Below are positions 24,658-36,280 of a stretch of DNA of 64,000 bases, one piece after another. The first letter of the stretch is position 1; each line of letters opens with the position of its first letter. A program made the position numbers and the translations under genes. This stretch comes from Tyto alba (taxonomy: Eukaryota; Chordata; Aves; Strigiformes; Tytonidae): contig NW_024881321.1 of the NCBI RefSeq assembly GCF_018691265.1, positions 18,014,698 through 18,078,697 on the forward strand. Direction: 5' to 3'. The notes beneath the pieces are model-generated. The model searched no databases. It was given only the letters and a program-made list of their open reading frames with translations, and was not told the origin of the DNA.

Positions 24658-24679
24658 TCTAGGAGTCCTGATATCGGGA
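24648..24679. repeat. Perfect 10-bp inverted repeat at LTR break point
   Basis: TCCCGATATC (24648-24657) and GATATCGGGA (24670-24679) are perfect inverted copies around a 12-bp spacer. Similarity extends a few bases further outwards (CTGC... and ...CAG) with one base gap. The left arm is LTR sequence; the right arm lies where LTR homology ends. This looks like a scar of template switching during the deletion or insertion that truncated the LTR. Confidence 0.8.
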
Positions 24680-25500
24680 CAGTCAAGGAGAACTGCAAAA
24701 TGTAACTGGACCCTACTAAACAGTGGGCTGAGTCAGGGTTTGACTTAGTTACTCTTTGTATGTTAAGGGAATAAACAAGAAGAGATATTTTCAACTCACT
24801 GGACTGAGATTATCTTCATTTGGGGATACAGCCTGGTGATGATATAGGTTATAAATATTAATGTGTTACTTCTATCTAGAGTAGCCCAGTGGGATCACTG
24901 ACCATATACTCACCTTCTATTTTATGGAAATAGCTTTGAAAAAGTATAATTAATGCAGATCTATGTAAATTAGAGTTAAAGTTTAGCCCAAGGTGTAAGA
25001 ATTCCTTTACATCCTTTTGGTTAATTGATTGGATTATCCTCTCAGTTACACTGCAGGAACTCAAATTTCCCTTCAGTAATTTAAAACAGGTGTTTTTCTC
25101 TGACTTGGATGGAGCTCCTGCGTAAACAACAACAGAATTAGGCCCTGAGTCCATGGTTTTACCAATCAGTTCAAGCTCCAACTCTAAATTACCATAATGA
25201 AGCAAACCCAAATATGCCATAGATTAACTCTGGATTATGCTCAGGCTTTTTGTTGTTGTTGTTGCTGAAGAGATAAAAAGAGCTTCATGAATTCTTTAAT
25301 GAACAATAGGAGATGTTTCAATAAATGAAAGTCCTGAGTAACTGAAGCTTTTTCCTATAAATACATAATCCACATACAGTGCACTTAAAAATTATTAGCT
25401 CAAGGAGATCCTCATTTCAGCATTGTAAAACAGAAGCACAAAATTCAGAAATTACCTCAAATAACTATAAATAGCAATTAAAACCTCTAAGCAAAGAGAA

Positions 25501-25569
25501 TGTTGTTTGGTTTTAGGTTTTGCTGTTTCGTTTTTGTTTTTGTTTTACTTTGTTTTGTTTTATTTTTTT
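25501..25569. repeat. GTTTT-rich low-complexity tract
   Basis: Irregular GTTTT and GTTTTT units on the plus strand. No flanking retroposon is recognised. Confidence 0.8.
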
Positions 25570-26342
25570 CCACTGTGTGTGATTAACTGACTGCTACTGA
25601 AAGTATACTTGAATGTATTTGTATATTCAGGGTTTACAAACTCACCCCATGACTATGTTTTTGTTAAAAGGAAATTTAACAAATGGACCTTATTGATATT
25701 CCATCCAGAAAAACATAGAGGGAGGGGATTAATGCAGAAGTAGCTCTTTTCAGAAGAATTTATGCAGGTTTTTCAAGCCTATCAACCGAGGCATTAACAC
25801 CTGGACCATATTGATACCAGTGCTGTGGTAGTCACATGACTGACAGCATCTTGTTTCAAGCAAATGGAAGATTTCTGTGGCTACAGTTCTAAAATGGCTA
25901 TTCTTACATACACTAGACATACTTTCAGTTTAATAGAATCTGAAATCATATTACTATTTCTTCATAATACCATATGTGTCAAAAGCAAGATTACATCACT
26001 CACTGCAAAAAAAAAAAAAAAAAGGTTTTTAGCTGGCTTCAAGAAAAGAAAAAAATCTTTATCAAAAGATTAGGTACAATGCCTGGAAAATAATTATGTA
26101 GAAGAAGATAAGAAGAAAAATAGGAATTTAGTTCTTTCTGCCTCTCAGGTATAACTAGATATTTTTCCATTAGAAGTAAACATTACCATTAGAATTATCA
26201 CTGTTATTTAACACTTGTTTTGGAAGAGCACATGGATTTGAGCCTGACTGTGCCAGGTGCTCTCTAAATAAGTGTGAAAACATAGTTCATATACACACAC
26301 ATTTGGAGCCAAGCTGCTAAAAAACCTGCAGTGGGAAGGTGT

Positions 26343-26480
26343 CATAACTTTTGTTCTGTGACACTGAGATCTACGTGATTTATCAGCCGGGGGCACCAAT
26401 AAAGCACGGCTGAAGTAATGAGCAGACTTCAGTTCAGTTCGAGCCTGTTCAGTTCAGTTCATTCAGGGGCGAGAAAGTGG
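26343..26480 (+). repeat. Possible old LTR fragment with 13-bp direct repeats
   Basis: A GC-richer patch has CACCAATAAAGCACGGC, a consensus AATAAA signal, at about 26395-26410. The 13-mer TTCAGTTCAGTTC then occurs twice, at 26428-26440 and 26448-26460. The order of AATAAA followed by a short T/C-rich block resembles the R-U5 end of a retroviral LTR, but I see no TG/CA boundaries, primer-binding site or target-site duplication. It could equally be a local duplication. Confidence 0.3.
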
Positions 26481-29400
26481 TCCAGGGAGCAGATCTCTGA
26501 GATAGTCAGCCTTCTGCTGCCCTCCATGCCAGCTCTTGAATTGCCTGGTGGGGAGGATTAGAAGCTGGTGAAGACCAAAAAGGTCCCTGTTAACATGGAG
26601 CCACCTCATGATGGGAGACAGTAGAACCAGGGAACCAGGCATAGATCCCTGAGCTAGATTAACTTTGTGAAGGATCTTGCCCCAAACCACTGAGCAGCAA
26701 CTTTTTGGATATGAGTGACCCTCAGCAATCTAAGAGTAGCTAAGAAATATATGCATGTGTATATCTGTGCCTGTAAAATAACTTTCTTCAGCTTTTTTAT
26801 TATTCTGCACCATGTCAGTGTAAACAAATCCCCATTTAGGATCTCTGTGTCATGAAAAAGACAGGTGTGTTCTTCCCTTGAGCTTTGTTCCAATGTTATC
26901 CTGTGGAAGTATGCAATAAGAAATAGTATTTACTAAGAGGCCAGAAACCATATGATTAAGACTCCAATCCAGATCCAAAGATTGCATCTGGGCTTGCTCC
27001 TGCTTGTGTTAGCTTGCAGGATTGTCTTCAGATTTGTTAACAAGTGCACATATCATGCTTGCCTTATGGAAAGAGTTGTATGAACTAGACATATGTGAAG
27101 ATAAAGAGGATTCTGGCATATATTTCATGTCCTAATTGTATATAATTCAGCTATGTCCTGGTGTCCTTTTCCTTCCTCCTTTTAACTAATAGGACATTTC
27201 AGGCCTGTATTGCCAACGTTTAACATATTTTTGGAAAATAATTGTGTCTCCTCAGTAAATTCCCATTTAATACACTTTTTAAGTTACAGATCCACAGAAT
27301 TTTATGGAATTTAGAGGACTCTTGTGTAGGCCCTAATTAGGTTGTGCTGGTACCAAACCCTCTGATAAATACTTTTTTTGTTGCTGGGATTCATCCCCCT
27401 TGGTTCAGAGATCTTAGAACTGAACACCTGACTGTGAGTTACACATCCTACCAGCTCCTTTCACTTTCTATGGAGGGAAAGATTTTTTTTTAAGAGGTCA
27501 ATTCATAAGACATGTTAAATATTCCCAGAAGACATTCCATGGCATCCTAAGAAAGAGATCAGAGGGCTTCTGGAAGAGGCCTTGTTTTTCTCCATAAAGT
27601 ACAGAGGGTGATGATTTTAAAACTCTTATTTGCCTTTCTTTCATGCATTTTAAAGTGAAAAAAATCTGTGTGTCAGCATGTATGAACACTTCTAAATTTT
27701 ATTTACCCAACACCATAAAGATACAGTGTAAAATAAAGGGCAGAGAGGTAGCTATTTCAGCTGGGAATCATCTTCCATGAATCTCACAAAAAAAAACACT
27801 GGACCTAAACTTTTAGGTTTAAGCAAGACATTAATTTGTTAACTCATTTAAAAAATATTTTCTTTTCTTTTTTTTTTTAATGTGCTGTCATTTCAGACTG
27901 CACTGGAACACTGGTGACATTTTAGCAGTAAGGAAACAAGAAACAATGGGATGATGGTCATTCTCCTACACATTTTTTTTTTTTTTTTTCCCAGATATTA
28001 CTACAGAATATGTTCAGAGAGGATGCAACTTGTAATATGTATTTCCACTGTTGTGCTGGAAATTGCTCACATAGCCTCCTGGGAGTCCTCTTTTAATAGA
28101 TTGAAGCAATTAATTTCCATGCATCTGGTAAAACTCTGCATTTTTTCCAGAACAGATATGATCTGTGATTCATAAAAATACTTTTGAAAAACAACTTTTT
28201 CTTTGGGACTGAATCAGTTTGCCTCAAACAGTAGGAATACACAAACAACAGTAATTCAGATAGTTAATTGTATGCATTAACTATTATGATATAGCTCTGT
28301 CTTTAAGTAATAATTGAAGTTGTGCTGCACAATCAAATATTGTTAATGTATTCTCATTAGCCATGTAGCTGTAGGGGATTTTGTTTCATTGGTGGGTGAC
28401 TATGAGAATGTGCTGCATTAGCTGGAAAATAATGTTGACAGCTGTACAATCTATGGAAGAATACAAATATGCATCAATCAAACTTAGATTTAGAGGCTTG
28501 AATATTATGCAAAACAAAGCCCATACTGAGGAATTAAAATGAGATTGAAAGGAATTCTAAAGTCAGAGTGAGACTACCAAATGAGTTTTTGCCCACTCCA
28601 GTTTTCTTTGCAGTGTGTGCAGAAAAAAATAATTGGAAAGGTTTTTTTCTTCCAAAATAATATTTAAAGGTTTCTTTTAATGAAATGGAGCAGTATGGAA
28701 ACTGTTCATGGATGAAGAATTAAGTAAAGAGAAAAAGCGAGAGCAACGCAATTTGCTCTTTGGTGAGATATAAACAAAGCAATGGCATTTCCCATCTTTC
28801 ACTGTTTTGAACTCTGATTGTTTCCATGAGACCACCCATTTATGAAACCAAAAATAAGCAGGTATGGGAGAAACCAGGATGCTTTTTCACTGTACTTCAA
28901 GACGCCTGACACAGATATAGACACTCTGTAGCATGGATTTCTTGAGGATGGTCCTCAAATTAGGGTTGGAGAACCTATAAGTTTTAAGTAGGGATTTTGC
29001 TGAATGTAACTTCATGGATGTATTAAGTAAGTTTGTTGTAAATGTGTACTGCATGAAGAAAACTGCTTTATTATTAACTGACACAGTATTAGCTGACACA
29101 TCTGTTTCAAGCTCATTTATTGGCAATGCCACAGAAGCTGATGGTGTTCTTTGGGAAGAAGGAGCCTTCTCTAAGGGAGCATAGTATGATACTATGAATA
29201 GAAGAAACCGCTGTTTAATATTTGTTGTAAGATTTTCTTTGTTGACATGCAGGCTGGTGAGAGGGAGTGTTCAGGGAAATAAGCTGAAGATTTTCTGAGA
29301 TGTATCAAGCTAACTTTAGTGAAAAATCTTCTGAATCTTGAAAGTATCCTAACAAAAAAAGATGCACCTGAAGTTGCATCAAGAAACAGAGATTCACCAT

Positions 29401-31294
29401 TGTCTTATGCAACTCTGTGTGGATGTGTAAAGAAAATATGAACAGAAAACAATAAAAGAAAAGATAAAATCATCAGAGATTAACTTGGACATGGTAGAAG
29501 GAGTAGAACAATTTTACATGCATAAATGTTCTACAAGCTGCCCTCTAGTCCTTCTGCTGGTGGAGACAAGATGCCATCCTATCCAATTTATCACTGTTAT
29601 TTTGCCTCTTGGTGTTGACTGTACTTGCCTTCAGGTGGTGCTTGCTGAGGCCTGCTATTTTCAGGCAGACACCAATACTATGTGCAGTCAGGGTGAGTAA
29701 ATGAGTAAGAAAGATAAAGAGATTGGCCATTATCTGAAAATTTATGCACCGTTTTTTTCTGGGCCCTGATGATGGCTCTTCAGCCATCCTGGCATGCTGC
29801 AGAAAGTCATGATGGCACATGTCCTCATGCAGAACTCTCCCTCCAGGCTGAGCACTCAACAGCCTGTTTTCTCTCAGAAATGCAGTTCAGGAGGGATTTA
29901 AACTGTCTTGTGACAGTGAAGCTGTCACTCAATAAGGCAGCACAGGACGTGGTCTTCTCCTTCCCTAGCTATGCCCTATGTATTTGGCTCACGCCATTTG
30001 TGCTATGACAGAGCCAACTGTTCAGACCATGTCAAAGGCCAGGAGTCCTCTTCTCCAGAAAGCCGACTGACAAAGAGACAAACTCTTATATTTCTAATTG
30101 TATCATGATAATCCCTGAACAATCAGTTTCTTCAGCAATCACATAACAGAATGGTGCTCAATATGGGACACCCATAATTTGCCACCTGCTTCTGCACTGG
30201 GGTTTCTGCAAGAACACACCTTCATCTTTAATATTTTGGGAAAGGTCAGGATGTATGTACAAAACCTTTTGGAAATGCACATACTCTTGTCAAAGGCAAA
30301 ATGGCAGAGGATGGGGAGATCTCATGCAAAAGATAGCACATATCAACTATTTCTCTCTTTCCCCAGCTGGCATGCAAAGTACTGGTCCTATTTTGACATT
30401 CTCAGCAATAACACATTAGGCTGTGCACAGAGCAATGAGAGCAGGACAAGGAAAGAAGAACAATAAAAGACTTCAAGAATAGTGATTAGCTGAACCAACC
30501 AGGTTGTTGTTTTGTTTTTTTTTTTTTTAATTTTTTTCTGTTGCCAAATCCCGTTCTTCTTTCTCTCCTCTTTTTCTTTAAGAGCCAATTCACAACTGGC
30601 TATGTTCCCACTCTGTCTCACTGGCCTTTGGTCTCTTCTAGATCTCATGGAATGTCCTGTAGCTCTACATCATATTTTCTATTTTATGTACTTTTTCACA
30701 GCTCTGAGTCATATTTAGTATTTTACATGCTTTTTTTCCCAGCTGAAAACATCTGAAATTTCATTTGGCTGTGGTATGTCTTACCAAAGCAGTATTTTTC
30801 TAGCACAAAAATAGGTAAATGTGATGTGGTATGAGAACACGAGGGAGAGTTGAAACGGGTAGAGACTTCTGAGATAGTGTTGAAGGACTGTATCTTACTA
30901 AAGGAGCCAAATGTGACGCTATTTCAATAAAACTCTGTAAGAAGGGTCTGGGTCCTCCAGCGTCCTGCCTGAAGTTAGGTAAGTTCAGAAGGTCTCAGAA
31001 TTACAGAACTGATTGTTCCATGTATTCAGCACAGTCACAGGTATCAGGAAAGGTCTGCACAGATGTAACACAGGGGCTTTATCAAAGTCAATTGCTCCAG
31101 GTTGTCTGATGCACTAACAGTTCTGAAAAACAGTATGTTTGCAATTGCTAGGTCAACAGGGAGAAGTAGGTCTCTAAGCCCTCAGGACAGGTGAAATGCT
31201 CTGGTTTGCTTTTATTTCAGGTTTGCCTTTTACCCGGATTATTCTCTTCCAGTCAATTGTCCTAGTGTCTGGTCAAAGGGTTTTCCAGTAATGC

Positions 31295-31357
31295 TCTATC
31301 TCTGTATCTCACTATATCTTTATATCTGTACCTGTGTCTGTATCTATGTCTAGCTAT
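31295..31357. repeat. Degenerate TATCTG hexamer microsatellite
   Basis: Successive units of the form TATCTC, TATCTT, TATCTG and TGTCTG form an imperfect hexanucleotide repeat with drift between units. Confidence 0.75.
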
Positions 31358-34300
31358 AAATATTTTTTGGTGTTGTCCTTTGTCACTCTGGATCACATCC
31401 TGCTAACACAGGTGCAGGAGTCATGTGTTTCTTCAAAATCTGCAGAGACCAATTTTATTAGTGTCCAATCTGCTTTTCCTGGCTGTGTTGACCTGGCTCC
31501 CTCTTAGGTGGTGGATTCCTCAATAACTCCATGCAATGCAGAACACAGAGTTCCCTCTATCTAGGAGTTCATGTGGCTTTTAACTGGTCCACAGTTTCTG
31601 GTACCAAAATGAACGAGCACTGCAGTTTTTACATAGTCTGTAAAATGCAGGCACTGTTTTGAATAATGTCCATTTGTACATGTGTGGATCATGAGCAGCA
31701 TTTTTACCTCAGCATTTTCAATGCACATCTATACTTAGGAATAACTTGGCATTTTATAATATTGCCATGCTAACTAGTAGAGGACTATATTCTCATTCAC
31801 ACAGAGAAAATACAATTACAATTTTTGAGGCAAGATCTTTTGAGCTTAACTTTAATAACATTCTGTTATTTCCCTCCCCCCTAAACTCTGAAGCATAAAT
31901 ATCAGAGTTAAGCCCTATTTTTATTATTGTCTTCTTGCTTAATATTAAGCTTCCTTTCTCCACCATTTGTACATACTACCTCCCAATAATATATTCTTGG
32001 TTTTAGTAGGAAGGTTACAGTCATGTTCCTTAAACAACATGTATAATTTGGGTGTAAAGAAATGAAAACATTCTGTAAGAAATTACCCATTTTTGAGAAG
32101 TTGTGGATAGAGTTCAGACAAGTCAGCAAAATTTAATTCCTAATTGAGTTAAAAATTATTATAAAATATTAACCAGTAAATGTGTACTACTGATGCTAAG
32201 GTCTTTTGCATTTTTTATACAAATTTACAGTTCAGTACCTGTTATTTCTACAGACAATCTAAAAAAAATAGTAATGTGAAAAGGTTAAAAAAAAAATTTA
32301 CAGTGCATATAATCTCCTTAAATAGACAAAATTTTTAAATTTTGTTTAAAAAGGGAACTTTTGTATTTCTTAAGTCTGTAATTGTGATTAAAATACACAG
32401 GCCTGGTTTATCTGAGACAAACAGGAAATTAACCCATGAGACCTTGTAAAAGGGCAAGGAAATATTTTTTTCCAAACAATTCATTTGGACATTCATGGTC
32501 ATTCCCACAGATTTCACTCACTCTCAGACCCACCAACAAGCACAAACATACATGTCTGAGCAGTCTGCCCAGGGTCACTTGTGCGTAACAGGGAAAAGAG
32601 ACACCAGTAGTTGAGTCTTAATCATGCCACAATGTTTTTTTCTGACAACAATATACTATTTTTTTTTTTAACTCTTTTTATAAACCCTGATGTGATTCTT
32701 TTGCCTCAGAATTTTTCTTTCTTTCTTCAGCATGCCTAAAGCAAAGCAAAGTTTTGTCACTGTTTGCTTATTTGGGTCTCCTCACAATTATAGTCAGTCT
32801 TCCAGCTGGGATAAGAGGAATAGTGCGCACACTGTGGTGTCACCTTATTGCCACCTTCCTGTTGTCAGCACACAGGTCTTCTGCTGAGAAGTCATCTGTG
32901 CAGTGGCTTTATCAGATCATAGACCTGCTGGTCTTGATGTGAATAACAACAGGTTCCTGAGTTTAACCAGCCTATTGCTGTCAATCACATCCTTGGTCAT
33001 TAATACGTGCTATTATTTTGACCTTTGTTCTCTAATGAGTCCTCTGGTGCTTTCACACACAGATATTTCCATTAGTTCTTCATTCAGACTAATCAATATT
33101 TCTAAAATTTCTGCAAATGCTTTGGATTATTCTTTCTAGTTCTGAACTTCATTGTCTTTTTTTTCAGTATTCATTTTCTGTGTTCCCATTTACTCTAAAA
33201 CTCCTTGTCCCTTACCATATACCTTGCTATATACCTATACTTATATACTTTACAACAGCTCACCTAAGTGCATGGTTGCAGGCAGCCTCTTTTCTTCCAG
33301 TAACTGATAAATTCTCCCCGTTCCATCTAATCGTTTCAACTGATGTGTTGGAAATTTTCACCTCGGTAAACTGCAAAAAGCTGAAGTTAGCATAGTTTAC
33401 CTGGAAAGTCCCTTTTCTGTCTTTCAGGGGCTTTCTTATCCTGATGTGTCTATGCTGTATTCAGTGCTTTTTCCTTTCCATCATCTTTGAGATCTCCAAT
33501 TTATTTTATTTTCTCATGTCAAATATCTCGGTTAACCCTCTGCGTCTCCTTGTCCCAGTTACTATTCCTCAGCATCCCAAACACACACTTTATTCTATTT
33601 AAAATGTAACTCTTCAATACAGTTACACTGAACACTTAAATACCTTTATCCTGCACAATGATTTCATCATAACAAAAAGGAAGGCCATTGCCAGTTTGAC
33701 ATGAACATAAAACAACAAAGAAATTATTTTTGTTAGCCCTTTCTTGTCACCACTGGTTTGCTAGAAGACTATAAAAAACGTATAAGAACTCCCCTATTTT
33801 TTATCTGCCTTAACATAAATCATATAGTTAATACCAGTAAACATACAATGCTTGTTTCTTTTTGGGGGGGTCTCCTTTTTATTGAGATTATAATGTCTTT
33901 GCAACAGGATACTTCCTTCTGGGAGTGGAATGACAGTCCCCTAGTTCTCCCAGACCTATTACAATGGAAACACAACCTTTAGTTTCTGTGAAGATTTCTC
34001 CATTTTTAGGAAATTGTTGCAGAACTCAAACTATTACTCAGAATTTTAACTCAGTCCCAGAAAAATAATAATACAATATTTACAAATTATCCCAGAATCT
34101 ATTCTACTAGATATTTGTGGTAGATCTAACACTGAAGCACTACATATTTTATATATCTCTGTTAGGATTACAAAATAGCTGTCATATTTTAGCTCAGAAT
34201 GCATTTATGTCTGTGGTCCTACACATCTTTATATGAAGTTATTTTCTGTTAATCTTCATAACAAATGCATCTCTGAAATCCATATATTTAGAGTCGTAAT

Positions 34301-35629
34301 ACATGGGTGCTAGGGAAAAAAAAAAAAAAAAGAGGGACATCACCATAATATAATAAAACCAGCTATAATGTCTTGGAGAGCTCCAGCTGGTCTTTTCTTT
34401 TCTTTTAAACTCCTCAGTCCAAGCAAACGTAGTTAGCATCTTGCAATGTAGGTGATTAAATATAAAGAGGTCAGGTAACCTCTTCTATTTAATGGACAAA
34501 AGAGCATCTAGCCCTGTCTTTAACATTTCAAAGCAATTGCCACCTTGTTTTTTATAGATGTATAATGAAATGCTGAAACTGAAATTAAGTGAGGGCTGCC
34601 AAAGCAATTATATTTTCTACAATCTAATAAAACCACTGACAAATAGAATACATTAGCAACTGAATCATTAATTACTTTAAATTCTCTTAAGGCATTTAAT
34701 AAAACAGTGTTTTTCCACAGTATCACTGTTTGGCAGATGTTCTTGTATGTTCAAAATAAGCTGTTGATCCAGTGCTCATGTAATATTTTTTACTGGGGCT
34801 CCCTTGTTCTGGATCATTAGACAAGAACAAGAACAGTTTATATTGTTGCATGGGATTGTATCACCACATGGTGTGATAATCATTTATCTTATCCAGTAGT
34901 CACTCTAATATGGAACATAATGTAAAAGATGTCCTATCCATTGTGCAATGTTCTGGGTTTATAGTTGCAATTAGGGCTCTGCAAAGAAATTCCAATTCAA
35001 TATTTTGAAAAGAGTCCTGCTATGAATTCACTGATTTATTCACGTATCCCAGCAAACTGTCTGCCAGTGTAAACTGGCATGCCTTCATGTCCATGTCAGT
35101 TGTGGGTCTTGTCACTTCAATCCAGATGTGCCAAAGAGTTTGTAGATAAAATAAAAGTGGAGAAGACGAAGAAGGGAAAGCTAAAATGATTAAAACTCTT
35201 AAAGCACTCTGATCGTCTCTAGCATTGCTGCTTCACACATCCCACCAGTCATTCTATATGTAGTTCCCTCAACTGCACAAAAACTTTATTCAAATATCTG
35301 AAAATAATAGAAGAAAATTAGAAACTTTCAATGAAAACATGTTGAGTTACACCAGCTGTGTCTATGTCTTTTTCAGCTTAATTTATATGCAAAACATTGG
35401 AGAGGCATAAAGTCACAGAATGACAAAGCAAATGAAGACTCTATTATATTACCAAGGATAGCTGGATGCAATATTTTTGATGAATATAACTCTTTGTTGA
35501 AAAGCTGTTGCTTCAGCAAAACAGAAATAGTTATTGGAGATGTATGAATTCTGCAAAGATTTTAATGAGAAAGTATTTCATAGAGGGTGAAAAGCAAACC
35601 AAGTGGTTACATGGAGTGTGATACTTCTA

Positions 35630-36280
35630 TTTTTGACAGGAAAAAGTTGAATATGTATGTAACTGGATGACTGGACAAAAAAATGACAAATGAAATTCAA
35701 CATAGATAAATGTAAAGCAATGTACATGGGAGAAAAACAATCCTATCATTGAATAAAATTATAGGCTCTGAAGTGGTCATTACTGCTTCAGAGAAAAACC
35801 CTGGGGTTGTGATAGATAGTAGAAAACCATCTCAGTAGCAGTCAAAAAGAAGATCAAATGCTAGGAATCATTAAGAAGGAAATAAAAAACAAGGAAAAAA
35901 CATCATCTTGCTACTGTATAAACGTGTGTTTTTTTCCACAGCTGATATACTATGTGGAGTTCTGGTCCTTCTACCTTTTTAAAGGATATGTTGCAACTGG
36001 AAAAGGTCAAGAGAAGGAGAGTAAGAGTATTTAAAGGATGGAGAGCACCAGCACAGCTTGGCAAAGGTCTGTGGACCTGTGAGTGGCACAGGAAGGTTGA
36101 AAGACTATTTGCTGTCTCTTCCATCGTGAGAACAAAGCACCATGGAATGCGACTGGTGGTAGCCAGATTTAAAGCGACTGTAAAGAGCCAGTTTTCTGTG
36201 AAATGAGTAATAGACCTGTAAAACTCCTTGTCAGAGGATGCAGCCCTTTGTGATTGTGCATGAGGTGATCTTTGCATGGA
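35630..36280 (+). mobile_element. Decayed LINE fragment, old CR1/L3-like type
   Basis: In plus sense the conceptual translation still shows the C-terminal end of a CR1/L3-clade reverse-transcriptase protein, broken by stops and shifts. MKFNIDKCKAMYMG is encoded from 35690, followed by a 'NPGVVIDS'-like stretch near 35800 and 'LLLYKRV' near 35915. Next come a frame-broken 'SYCVQFW'-like stretch near 35945 and 'LQLEKVKRRRVRVF' near 35990. It ends with the 'agacctgtaaaactccttg' type of block near 36210-36230. The order of motifs matches the family. The element is 5'-truncated and has many disabling changes. The 3' limit is unclear; weak similarity may run to about 36400. The plus-strand open frame at 35952-36206 is a remnant of it, not a host gene. 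Confidence 0.8.

Larger units (their letters stand above)
24680..35629. other. Unique AT-rich noncoding sequence
   Basis: About 11 kb with no recognisable gene. Simple sequence includes a GTTTT-rich tract at 25501-25569, 17 A at 26007-26023, 18 T at 27973-27990, a hexamer-like TATCTG tract at 31295-31357 and 16 A at 34316-34331. A stretch at 26343-26480 with a poly(A) signal and direct repeats may be an old LTR remnant. The stretches 28240-28510 and 34500-34720 look like candidate conserved noncoding elements by composition only. Confidence 0.5.

Noticed and set aside
29635..29692. 58-bp segment between an acceptor-like CTTGCCTTCAG and a donor-like CAGG|GTGAGT
   Set aside because: Isolated, very short and without a partner exon nearby. 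Site pairs of this quality are expected by chance in 64 kb.
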